Shown: positions 1 to 6,528, counted from the stretch's first letter. The stretch is DNA of 7,990 bases from Fimbriimonadaceae bacterium (GCA_019694835.1 JAIBBE010000235.1:1-7990), one strand, 5' to 3'. The notes: generated by a model from the letters alone, not told the origin. Numbers and translations: made by a program.

Positions 1-124
1 TCCCGATAGGCCACCTGTCCCACGCTGCTGCCGGGGAAAATCCGCTCGGCTACAGCGTGGGACTTTCCTCTTGTCTCACCCCGGAATAGCTCGCGACGAA
101 GAGTCTCGAATAGGGCGGGACGTA
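1..124 (-). other. Possible 5'-truncated gene fragment past the EamA breakpoint
   Basis: Beyond the point where EamA homology stops, one minus-strand frame stays open from about position 124 to the window edge, roughly 41 codons. Its first residues read RPALFETLRRELFRGETR, followed by a stretch containing AVAERIFPGSS. It is in a different frame from the EamA remnant. The composition (Arg/Glu-rich, then Gly/Ser) is protein-like, but I do not recognise a family and there is no start codon context, so it could equally be a chance open frame. If real, it is the remaining part of a gene joined to EamA by a rearrangement. Confidence 0.2.
17..63. repeat. Inverted repeat, 11-base perfect arms
   Basis: GTCCCACGCTG at 17..27 is exactly matched by its reverse complement CAGCGTGGGAC at 53..63, with 25 bases between the arms. 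It would form a stable stem-loop in either strand. There is no T-run directly after the stem on the minus strand; on the plus strand a pyrimidine-rich stretch (TTTCCTCTTG) follows, which is only weakly terminator-like. Its place just beyond the broken EamA gene makes a recombination or element-end role possible, but nothing in the sequence proves this. Confidence 0.5.
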
Positions 125-345
125 ACAGCACCCAACAGCCAAGGCCACTCCCGATGCGTGATACCCGAGGATTTCCACCCCCGATCACGGATCAGTCGGG
201 CAAGAGCGAGGCCGAGGCCGCTGCCCAGGTACAGCAAGCCGCCCAGCAACAGTGGCGATGTTTCCCCAATCAGCAGTTTCGCCAAGGGTGTGCTGGCCCC
301 GAACAGGGCAGCAGCCGCGATGGCGTAGAGAACACTTCTATTCAT
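76..345 (-). pseudogene. Truncated EamA/DMT-family transporter (N-terminal remnant)
   Basis: The first ~70 residues look like the start of an EamA (drug/metabolite transporter) membrane protein. A first hydrophobic helix (about residues 4 to 26, with the family-typical FGASTPLAKLL) is followed by a second (about 30 to 51, LLLGGLLYLGSGLGLALA) and the basic loop before the third helix (WPWLLGAV). Intact members have about 10 helices and 280 to 300 residues. Here recognisable sequence ends near residue 74 and a short unrelated tail runs to a stop, so the gene is broken by deletion, insertion or rearrangement near position 124. The start has an upstream AAGGAG at 11 bases. The start overlaps the stop of a short upstream frame (ATGA), as if it once was the second gene of an operon. 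The fragment cannot make a working transporter. Confidence 0.75.
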
Positions 346-621
346 AGGATCGCATTCTCCTTGCGTTTGCCTTCAATTGCCACCATGATCGCGGCGATCA
401 GCAAACTTCGGTCGCTTCCGCCCAGGAGTTGCCAAGAACAACCGACCGCCCTGAAACCCGCATCAATACGGGAAGTGGCCTCGCGCGCGCTCGCGAGACT
501 ACCAGATAGAAACGGAGAACAGAGAGGCCGGGAAGGGCCAAAAACGCGGGGATGCGAGGCCTGACGCTCGCGAGGCAAGTCCGCGAAGGCCCGCCAACAC
601 TGGCGCGGCGGGCAGACGTGA
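346..621. other. Flanking stretch with no supported gene
   Basis: No convincing gene is visible between the EamA remnant and the terminator. One minus-strand frame ends at 342 with the tail IAAIMVAIEGKRKENAIL, its stop overlapping the EamA start as ATGA. Upstream, that frame runs through the terminator hairpin, so only the tail could be genuine, perhaps the end of a lost upstream gene. Other structure: the 10-base direct repeat CGCTCGCGAG at 488..497 and 565..574 (each holding the palindrome CTCGCGAG), and a hairpin with arms GCCCGCC (589..595) and GGCGGGC (607..613) next to the terminator. Confidence 0.4.
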
Positions 622-648
622 AAAAGCCCGAAACGGGTTCGGGCTTTT
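622..648 (-). terminator. Rho-independent terminator at the 3' end of the cluster
   Basis: AAAAGCCCGAA (622..632) and TTCGGGCTTTT (638..648) form a perfect 11-base-pair stem around a 5-base loop. Read on the minus strand it ends in five T residues (position 621 adds one T), the classic intrinsic terminator layout. The A/T arms also give a T-run on the plus strand, so it may work in both directions. It lies about 200 bases beyond the last gene of the minus-strand run and separates the cluster from the EamA remnant. Confidence 0.85.
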
Positions 649-844
649 GAATGTGGTGGTGCAATTCTACAGTAAGTGCAACTCTGCTTTTCCAGCACTG
701 CAAACTTGGTAGGAGTTTGTCCATGAAATGAGTGCTTGAGAGGAATGCACCTGGTCTCTAGTCACTTGTATTTTGCATCTTGCATCTTCGTATTGAAAAG
801 ACAAGCGCCGCCATCCCGACATCCGAAGCGAATAGGTCAGTGCA
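649..844. other. Downstream untranslated spacer with a short tandem repeat
   Basis: This AT-richer spacer lies between the last gene and the terminator. I see no gene in it. The only repetition is a near-tandem TTGCATCT followed directly by TGCATCT at about 773..787. It is most simply the 3' untranslated part of the operon transcript. Confidence 0.4.
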
Positions 845-1225
845 CTACCCAATCCGCAATATGGTAAGGACCAGAAAGACAAAAAGCACCGAACAATACA
901 CGAGGCGATACGTTATGGTTGTCAGTGGCGCGCCTGGAACAGGACTTAGTTGTGAGTCTATGAGGGGTTCTAGCCGACTACATTCCTGGGTGGCATGATC
1001 GATAAGCTGCTTGTATCTATAATCCAGCAGAATCGACGCTCCAGAATAAACCACACCTGCCAAAGCAAGATAGCGCATCGACTCAGCCTTGCCTAGAATT
1101 CCGGCCACAATGGCTGAAACCGCAATCAGAAAGAAGTGGAAGTGTCGGGCACGTAGGTCGGACTGCGCTTTTGAATATTCACGTGCGTGAATGAGAGCTG
1201 CATTTGCTTTTTCAAATTCATCCAT
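845..1225 (-). CDS. Small three-helix membrane protein, function unknown
   Basis: The 126-residue protein has a charged, probably cytoplasmic N-terminus that looks helical (residues 1 to 27, with EKANAALIHAREYSKAQ). Three likely membrane segments follow: about 28 to 45 (HFFLIAVSAIVAGILG), 50 to 67 (RYLALAGVVYSGASILL) and 104 to 124 (TYRLVYCSVLFVFLVLTIL). The segment after helix 2 (LDYRYKQLIDHATQECSRLE) is a charged helical linker. The layout recalls small membrane proteins of mobile elements (SLATT-like or RipA-like), but I cannot assign a family. I chose the ATG at 1225 because GGAGGT lies 5 bases upstream. A longer form starting at 1309, whose ATG overlaps the stop of the WYL gene as TGATG, is possible, but its extra 28 residues look non-coding. 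Being last in the operon next to a regulator, it could be a membrane effector or an immunity/export accessory; this is a guess. Confidence 0.7.
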   Translation of the reverse strand: MDEFEKANAALIHAREYSKAQSDLRARHFHFFLIAVSAIVAGILGKAESMRYLALAGVVYSGASILLDYRYKQLIDHATQECSRLEPLIDSQLSPVPGAPLTTITYRLVYCSVLFVFLVLTILRIG

Positions 1226-1230
1226 GCCGC

Positions 1231-1236
1231 ACCTCC
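1231..1236 (-). promoter_or_regulatory. Strong ribosome binding site deciding the start of the membrane protein
   Basis: On the minus strand GGAGGT sits 5 bases before the ATG at 1225, close to ideal. It favours this start over the upstream in-frame ATG at 1309. The AT-rich stretch just upstream (about 1238..1258, with TTTTTTATGTATTACAT on the minus strand) and the palindrome ATGTACAT at 1260..1267 could belong to a local promoter or operator, but I cannot support -35 and -10 boxes firmly. Confidence 0.7.
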
Positions 1237-1308
1237 ATGTAATACATAAAAAATCCACAATGTACATATGGAACTGTGTGTTCCGTACGCACTCGTTTCT
1301 CCGGGTCA

Positions 1309-2406
1309 TCAGTTTCTGATGTTTCTCATACGATGCCCGCTTGCGCGGGCCCGCGTGTCATCGGAGATTTTCAGACTCTCGTGCGCCATGTCGGCTACTT
1401 TCCCGTGTGCCGAAATAACCGCACCCGCAGCTTTGATTATCTTCGCCCGTAACTCCTCAGGCTCGCTGACAATCACTTCGCCAAAATAGGAGAGAACAAG
1501 CGGTATCAGCCAATCGTATCGATCTACAAGCATTTCAACGATCCAGTAGTCCGCGAATTTCTCAATTCGATTTTCTTCCTTCCAGTTGAAATTCTCAAAT
1601 TCAGCAATGACCGATTTTTCAATTCGTAGGACGACGCGTGTAGTCCCCTTGCCGAATGATCCAAGCTCGGCGCGCCAGGATGCGTCGAGGTCAAATTCTT
1701 TAGGTCTTTCGAATAATTCGCCAGTCTCTCTTACTTCCGATATTCGCTGGACGCGAATTCTTCGGTTTCTCCTTGCGTTGTGACTGAAACCAAATACGTA
1801 CCAATACCCTCCCTTCCAAACCAGTCCGAAAGGATCGAACTCGTCGGCGATGACCTCTTCTCCAGTTCGTTCTACATAGTGAAGAACTAATCTTGAATCT
1901 CCGAGTACCGCTCGGAGAATAACACCAAGTTCCTCCTTTGGCCGCTCCCTCGAATACCACTCCTCGGGATCGAAAAGGATTCGATCCTTGATTTTCTTGA
2001 GAGCATCCTGATCACTCGCTTCCAATACAGTGGAAGCCATTTTCAGGACCATTTCAAATGTCGTCTGCTCCGAGGGCAGTAGGCCATACTCGCAATACCA
2101 GTCGAGGAGCCCCTGTTCGGTCCTGATACCTTTGACTCCTGCAGCGATATAGTCAAACTCGAACCCGCCGCTCGGCCCAGGGACAGCTGTAACGGGAAGA
2201 CCATTCCCTTCCATGTCCACTATGTCCCGATACACCGTCCTGAGTGCAACGCCGAGTTTGCCGGCAAGCTCGTCTCCCGTCATCCGACCTCGACTGAACA
2301 ACAGCAGCCCCATCGCCAGTCGCCTTGCAGACAGTGCCTTCTCTCGGGGGCTCGTCTTCGCGGCATGCTTCCGTGTTCTTGATGATGACATATCCCGTTC
2401 AGCCAT
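1309..2406 (-). CDS. WYL-domain transcriptional regulator (YafY/DeoR-type HTH)
   Basis: This is a 365-residue cytoplasmic DNA-binding regulator. The N-terminus carries a basic tail, then an HTH_11-type winged helix (about residues 25 to 85). Its recognition region LAGKLGVALRTVYRDIVDME and the wing VPGPSGGFEF are typical of YafY-like proteins. The WYL domain spans about 170 to 225 (DPFGLVWKGGYWYVFGFS, then RRIRVQRI), with WYV in place of the strict W-Y-L and the basic residues that in the family bind nucleic acid or nucleotide ligands. A C-terminal WCX-like region (about 255 to 345) follows. The ATG at 2406 has AGGA 5 bases upstream; a GTG one codon earlier is also possible. The gene starts 22 bases after the methyltransferase stop, so it is probably co-transcribed. 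WYL proteins often control CRISPR, BREX, CBASS and other defence loci, so it may autoregulate this operon in response to a nucleotide-type signal; this is inference. It is visibly more AT-rich than the genes at 4200 to 7990. Confidence 0.9.
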   Translation of the reverse strand: MAERDMSSSRTRKHAAKTSPREKALSARRLAMGLLLFSRGRMTGDELAGKLGVALRTVYRDIVDMEGNGLPVTAVPGPSGGFEFDYIAAGVKGIRTEQGLLDWYCEYGLLPSEQTTFEMVLKMASTVLEASDQDALKKIKDRILFDPEEWYSRERPKEELGVILRAVLGDSRLVLHYVERTGEEVIADEFDPFGLVWKGGYWYVFGFSHNARRNRRIRVQRISEVRETGELFERPKEFDLDASWRAELGSFGKGTTRVVLRIEKSVIAEFENFNWKEENRIEKFADYWIVEMLVDRYDWLIPLVLSYFGEVIVSEPEELRAKIIKAAGAVISAHGKVADMAHESLKISDDTRARASGHRMRNIRN

Positions 2407-2428
2407 CACTTTCCTGCGTACACATCCC

Positions 2429-3244
2429 TCACTTCACGCGCCTCACCACCACCACATTCGGATAGCCGAGGTTATCCTCATTGCATTCAAACCACCTCGG
2501 TCCAAGGCTAGCTACCACAGCTTCCCGCTGTCCACGTCCAAATTGCAGGATCATTGAGCCTGACGTGTGTAAAGCTGCATGCAGCATGTCGCCTAGCCAG
2601 TGGAAAACGGCCAAGCCGTCATGCCCTCCGTCCACAGCAAGCCGAGGGGCGAAATCCCGGAACCGGGCTCCTAGATTTGGTATATCTCCGCTCGGAACGA
2701 AAGGCAGGTTGGCTACTACCAAGTCTAACTTCAATGCAGCCAAACTCTGACGAGCATCTTGGCAAATCACCGAACAACGATCTGCAAGTCCAAGCCGTAA
2801 AGCGTTACTTCTGGCAGCATCGCAAGCTGCCGCATCAACATCCAGGAATACGCACCGCGCTTGGCGTGCCGCAATCAAAGCAGCAAGACCGAGAACCCCC
2901 GTTCCGCAGCCAACATCTGCTATTGCCTCCGGGTTCCTGCCCCGGACTACGTGTCGGATCACAGCTATGGTGTTAGCGGTATCACACCCAGGGGGCATGA
3001 CGCCGAGGGGGACGTCAATCCAATATTGTGTCTGTGGGATCTGATACCGCCCGAAGACTGTGTATGGGGATTCCCCTGACTCGAGTCGCGCGAATACCTC
3101 CTCTAGCCTACTCCCCCCTTCTGCGACCAAGTCCAGGAGAGATTCGACTACAAAACGCTCCTCTTCCTCAATGACTTCTGCGCCGCCCTTTAGCAGCGCT
3201 GCCCGTATAGCAGACCTTAGTTCGTTAGAGACGTATGAGTCCAT
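2429..3244 (-). CDS. Class I SAM-dependent methyltransferase (HemK/PrmC-like fold)
   Basis: The 271-residue protein has a helical N-terminal domain (about 1 to 65) and a Rossmann methyltransferase domain. SAM-binding motif I is DVGCGTGVLG at about 110 to 119, the acidic end of strand 2 is LDVD at about 134 to 137, and the catalytic motif IV is NLPF at about 179 to 182 within VVANLPFVP. NPPY/NPPF/NLPY-type motifs belong to enzymes that methylate planar nitrogen atoms: protein glutamine (HemK/PrmC), exocyclic amines of bases (TrmN6, RsmC), or adenine in rRNA (KsgA/Erm, which use NLPY). The substrate cannot be read from sequence; in this setting a nucleobase amine or amide of the pathway product is plausible. 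The start at 3244 has GGAG 7 bases upstream; a start at 3262 is also in frame. It overlaps the end of the HhH gene by 20 bases, which implies coupled translation. Confidence 0.85.
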   Translation of the reverse strand: MDSYVSNELRSAIRAALLKGGAEVIEEEERFVVESLLDLVAEGGSRLEEVFARLESGESPYTVFGRYQIPQTQYWIDVPLGVMPPGCDTANTIAVIRHVVRGRNPEAIADVGCGTGVLGLAALIAARQARCVFLDVDAAACDAARSNALRLGLADRCSVICQDARQSLAALKLDLVVANLPFVPSGDIPNLGARFRDFAPRLAVDGGHDGLAVFHWLGDMLHAALHTSGSMILQFGRGQREAVVASLGPRWFECNEDNLGYPNVVVVRRVK

Positions 3245-4208
3245 CAAGCCACTCCGGTCCATTACCGTTCAGTCTGCGCCAGAAGACGGATTCAAAGATC
3301 GCGTGGACAGCCAGCATTGTGAATGGTGCCCACCGCTCTCTGCAAAACATGATCATGTCTCTTGCTGCAACGCACTCCGATTCAAACAACAGCTTGGACA
3401 GAATCTTGAGCTCCCACGGGGAGATGTGATCAAGACGATCAATCTTCTTGAACCACTCGAACAACAGGTAGCCAATCGATGCCGGGCCGACGCCGTAAAG
3501 TGACATAAGGCGTTGCCTCAATAAATTGTCGTGGGCGTGTATTTCCATAAGGCGGGTTTCCATTTCCGCTTCTTCCGTGAACTGCCGAGAAATCCGATCC
3601 AGTATCCTGGCTCTGTACCCCAGCTTGAGAACTCGTAGCCTTTCTTCTCCTGTCCTTACAAGCTGAGGGGGCGTCCAAAAGCTTCGCAACGCCATACCAT
3701 CGGGAAATACCACTTCTTGGCCGAGATCCTCAGACAATGCGTTCGCCATCGCCACAGTTCGTCCCACGGTGGTGTTCTGGAGAAGCACGCAAATCACTAG
3801 AAATTCGTACAAGGAGAATGGACTTGATGGCCGAGCTCCCATCATCTCGTTGGGGAGTCGGCGCAGGATTTCATCGCGCATCCAAATGGCCTCGTAGCCA
3901 CTCAAGTCCATCTCGAAACCAAGGCGCCTTCTAATCTCTGCCTTCACAGCTCCGACATCGAGATCACAACCTCTATCCGCGCGGTATAGGCGAAGCCCAA
4001 CGGCGCCGTGCTCCACCATACAGGCGTCGACGCCGATGATTTCGCCCTTCACCCGTGTAACGAATCTGTAACGGTCAGGATCCGTCTGATCAAAGGGACT
4101 GGGGAAATGCGAGGGTTTAATAAGCGTCGTCTTCGCGCAGAAGGGTCCTTGAGGCCGAACCGTTTCGGCCGCGAACTCCGTAAGTCCCATCGCATCCTGG
4201 GGAGCCAT
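3225..4208 (-). CDS. AlkA/OGG1-like HhH-GPD glycosylase-family protein
   Basis: The 327-residue protein matches the layout of AlkA/OGG1-type base-excision glycosylases. An N-terminal beta-rich part (about 30 to 105) is followed by a helical domain with FSLYEFLVICVLLQNTT (about 131 to 147), corresponding to the usual QQ helix, and then RVLKLGYRARILDRISRQF (about 192 to 210), matching the 'L.lG.rA..I' segment. The helix-hairpin-helix is LMSLYGVGPASIGYLLFEW (about 234 to 252). Known members flip out a damaged base and cut its N-glycosidic bond using an Asp after the hairpin. Here the matching stretch is LDHISPWELK, so by eye the catalytic Asp (D238 of AlkA, D268 of OGG1) is replaced by Glu at about residue 266. 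The OGG1 Schiff-base lysine is also absent, so lyase chemistry is unlikely. The start overlaps the upstream stop as TGATG. It may be a DNA repair enzyme, but its place in the operon suggests a nucleoside substrate or a structural role. Family is fairly sure, activity is not. Confidence 0.75.
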   Translation of the reverse strand: MAPQDAMGLTEFAAETVRPQGPFCAKTTLIKPSHFPSPFDQTDPDRYRFVTRVKGEIIGVDACMVEHGAVGLRLYRADRGCDLDVGAVKAEIRRRLGFEMDLSGYEAIWMRDEILRRLPNEMMGARPSSPFSLYEFLVICVLLQNTTVGRTVAMANALSEDLGQEVVFPDGMALRSFWTPPQLVRTGEERLRVLKLGYRARILDRISRQFTEEAEMETRLMEIHAHDNLLRQRLMSLYGVGPASIGYLLFEWFKKIDRLDHISPWELKILSKLLFESECVAARDMIMFCRERWAPFTMLAVHAIFESVFWRRLNGNGPEWLDGLIRL

Positions 4209-5506
4209 CAGTCGCTCCACATGCTTGAGCCAAAGGGCAGCTGCCATTGATCGATGACTGTCGATGCCACTCGCTTGGTCTGTACCCCCATCCAGCCCCA
4301 CTCTCGGGCACACTCAACGATATCCTCGCGATCATCGACCAGCCGGATCCCGGTTCCTCTAGCGATACTGCACACATATTCGCGGAAGGCTACTTCCGGC
4401 TTGGCGAACCCATCCCGCTCCGAATTGATCACATTGTCGAACATGCGGGTAAAGCCGTATTTCGCGGCCCATATGGAGAACGAGGCCCAGGGACCGTTGT
4501 TGGCCAAGATCGCCCGCGTTGTGGCAGGACGGTTACCGAGTTGGTGCCAGATCGCAGGATTCGGTCCATAAGCATCGGCGATCGCGTCCGCTCCATATCG
4601 CAGGAGAGCACTCTCGACGTCGGTTTCGACCAGCATCCAGAAATCCGGATCGTTACGGCGCCACATTCGTGCGGACAAAACGACACCGACGCAATCGCTG
4701 ACCACGACCGATTCGAACTCGCAGGTCGGAATCTGTCGTACTCCGGCGAATAGCTCCGAGGGGGAACGCAGTCGCACGCCCTGACTTGGCTCAACATCCA
4801 CGTCGAAACGCTCGAAACCGTCCACCGACGGCTCAACCGTTACCTTCGTTCTCAACCCGACAATCTGCCAGAACTCATAAGGCGACAACAGGTCGGGCCC
4901 GCATACGTGTCTGATCCCGGTGACGCCGTCGAAGAGCATGGCTAGCACCGTCTCAATGAGGTCTGGCACGTATGTCGGTCGTGTCCGCCTGTTATCCGCC
5001 GCCGACACCATACCTATCCGCGCGAAGGGGCCGTCGCGGGTTCCGTCCTCATCAAACAGCCCGGACACGCGAACGATGAGCGGCTTCGCGCATGCAGCAA
5101 GAACTGCGCGCTCTCCTGCCGCCTTGGAGCGCGCATATGTGTCCACCGGGTCATACGTCCCACTATCAGTATGCCGACCCCGCCGTGAAAATACGTAGTC
5201 CGTTGAGAAATAGACGAAGCGCGCGGCGTGGGCAGCCAAAAGCCCGGGTATTTCTGCGTTCACGGCGAATGCGGCTTCAGGGTCCGCCTCTGCTGCCTGG
5301 CGCCCGCCGATAGCCGCGCAGTAGAACACCGTCTCGCCCCTGACGAGATCAAGCAAAAGCTGCCGATCTCCCGCGCTACGGAGATCGCCGCCAGCCACTA
5401 TGCCCTTACCGCCCCGCCGCCCGACGAGCTTGACCTCGCCGAGGCTGCCCAAACGTGCTCCGAGCCGGGAACCGAGAAAGCCGTTGGCGCCGATCACAAT
5501 CGCCAT
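4208..5506 (-). CDS. RmlD-like NAD(P)-dependent dehydrogenase fused to a HAD-like domain
   Basis: The 432-residue fusion begins with an extended short-chain dehydrogenase/epimerase domain (about 1 to 225): nucleotide-binding GANGFLG at 6 to 12, STDYVF at 101 to 106 as in dTDP-4-dehydrorhamnose reductase (RmlD), and the catalytic Y124-xxx-K128 pair in YARSK. The C-terminal part (about 262 to 425) follows the HAD order: motif I SDCVGVVL with the nucleophile Asp at about 271, motif II ILANNG at about 333, motif III Lys in FAKPE at about 369, and the motif IV pair in RLVDDRED at about 391 to 392. The second Asp of the usual DxD is Val, and motif II has Ala-Asn where Ser/Thr is usual, so plain phosphatase activity is uncertain. 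Such a fusion would fit reduction of a sugar-like keto intermediate plus dephosphorylation or a related step. The ATG at 5506 lies 2 bases after the aaRS-like stop; the adjacent GTG (overlapping that stop) is an alternative. Confidence 0.85.
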   Translation of the reverse strand: MAIVIGANGFLGSRLGARLGSLGEVKLVGRRGGKGIVAGGDLRSAGDRQLLLDLVRGETVFYCAAIGGRQAAEADPEAAFAVNAEIPGLLAAHAARFVYFSTDYVFSRRGRHTDSGTYDPVDTYARSKAAGERAVLAACAKPLIVRVSGLFDEDGTRDGPFARIGMVSAADNRRTRPTYVPDLIETVLAMLFDGVTGIRHVCGPDLLSPYEFWQIVGLRTKVTVEPSVDGFERFDVDVEPSQGVRLRSPSELFAGVRQIPTCEFESVVVSDCVGVVLSARMWRRNDPDFWMLVETDVESALLRYGADAIADAYGPNPAIWHQLGNRPATTRAILANNGPWASFSIWAAKYGFTRMFDNVINSERDGFAKPEVAFREYVCSIARGTGIRLVDDREDIVECAREWGWMGVQTKRVASTVIDQWQLPFGSSMWSD

Positions 5507-5508
5507 CA

Positions 5509-6528
5509 CTATCCCTCTGGGAAAATCAGCGCACGGTTGATATGACAACCGTGAACCAGCGACACGATCCGGTCAATGCCTACGCCACTCGTAAACGCCG
5601 CCGTCGACAGCGCGTCGAGGTCCGCAAAGAACTCCTCCGGAAGGGCGTTTCCATCTAGCCCCAACACATCATGCCTGTATCGCGCATTTGCCTCATAGAT
5701 GCGCCGGTACTCGTTCGACCGGTGGAACTTGACACCGCCGTCTGAAATTTCCACACCATCGACAACAGTTGATAGCCGTAGCGCGCGTCCGGTGTCGGTG
5801 CCGATCTGGCAGACATGCTGGAGCTCCTTTGGAAAATGCGTAATGATCGTCGGCTCGACACACGCCGGCTCGACGACGTGCTTCATGATGTCCTCAAGAA
5901 CCTCCCAGTCGACAGAGTAGGGCCGTTCGGGCATGACCCCACGCCCAGCCAGGACATCCTTGCAGTGCCCGATCAGGTCGCCTTCACGCACCACCAAACC
6001 GGTCTGTTCGGTGAGGATCTCGTGCCATTTCTTAACCCGGATTTGCCGGAACCTGTCCGCAGTCCCATAGTGTTCGGCGATCGCATCGGCCACCGGCCCC
6101 GCGAACATGTCCCTGACCAACGACACCCCGTCGGAGTAGTTCAGCTCCAGGAACACGAGTTCGAGCACAACGAACTCGTGGGCATGGGATGCATCGCCGC
6201 GTTCCGCGCGGATCGCCTTGCCGATCTCGAAGACCCTCGGATGTGCCGCCGCCGTGCGCCGCAAGTGATCCTCCATGCAGTGCCGCAGGTACCACCGCTC
6301 ACCGTCGTACGGATTGTCCGAGGACCACTGATCTATCGGCGCTCCTTCCCTGGTTCGCTGCAAGATCGGCATCGGCACCTCGATCGCATCCTTCTCGTGA
6401 AGGAACTTACGGATACCCCATATCAGATCCGCCTTGAAGCGCACAATTTTCGTGAGCTCGGCCGAGCCGACGGATGATGTGGCAACATTGTCCATTCGAA
6501 ACTCCGCGATGTTGGCTGTGGGTGGCAT
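5509..6528 (-). CDS. Stand-alone class II LysRS-like ligase (aminoacyl-tRNA synthetase paralogue)
   Basis: The 339-residue protein is a class IIb synthetase catalytic core without the N-terminal OB-fold anticodon domain, the architecture of EpmA/PoxA. Motif 1 spans about 30 to 57. Motif 2 includes RVFEIGKAIRAER (98 to 110, Arg107) and HAHEFVVLE (115 to 123). The late segment VEPTIITHFPKEL (224 to 236) matches the LysRS 'QPTFIT.YP.E' region. Motif 3 is GVGIDRIVSL (315 to 324, Arg320), and the end ALIFPEG matches the LysRS C-terminus. ATP-binding residues look intact, so it should form an aminoacyl- or acyl-adenylate. The lysine pocket is changed: against E. coli LysRS recalled from memory, Glu428 aligns with Lys267, Asn424 with Asp263 and Tyr280 with Val125. 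Free lysine is thus an unlikely substrate. It probably transfers an amino acid or analogue to a small molecule or protein instead of tRNA. The start overlaps the S66 stop as TGATG, with AAGGTG 8 bases upstream. Confidence 0.88.
   Translation of the reverse strand: MPPTANIAEFRMDNVATSSVGSAELTKIVRFKADLIWGIRKFLHEKDAIEVPMPILQRTREGAPIDQWSSDNPYDGERWYLRHCMEDHLRRTAAAHPRVFEIGKAIRAERGDASHAHEFVVLELVFLELNYSDGVSLVRDMFAGPVADAIAEHYGTADRFRQIRVKKWHEILTEQTGLVVREGDLIGHCKDVLAGRGVMPERPYSVDWEVLEDIMKHVVEPACVEPTIITHFPKELQHVCQIGTDTGRALRLSTVVDGVEISDGGVKFHRSNEYRRIYEANARYRHDVLGLDGNALPEEFFADLDALSTAAFTSGVGIDRIVSLVHGCHINRALIFPEG

Noticed and set aside
342..724. Minus-strand open frames of 108 and 118 codons across 342..724
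   Set aside because: They run through the terminator hairpin, overlap each other in different frames, are rich in Arg, Ser and Cys as chance GC-rich frames are, and match no family I know. Only the last ~18 codons of one could be genuine.
773..787. TTGCATCT/TGCATCT near-tandem repeat as an attachment site or repeat array
   Set aside because: Only two short copies, with no further copies seen and no integrase nearby; likely chance.
4117..4377. Longer N-terminus for the HhH protein starting at 4313
   Set aside because: The extra 35 residues overlap the conserved end of the HAD domain and look non-coding; the ATG at 4208 forms a TGATG junction like two others in the operon.
5509..6528. Assignment as epmA (EF-P lysine ligase) or a functional lysyl-tRNA synthetase
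   Set aside because: Architecture fits EpmA, but the lysine-pocket residues differ and there is no EF-P or lysine aminomutase gene; the anticodon domain of a true LysRS is absent.
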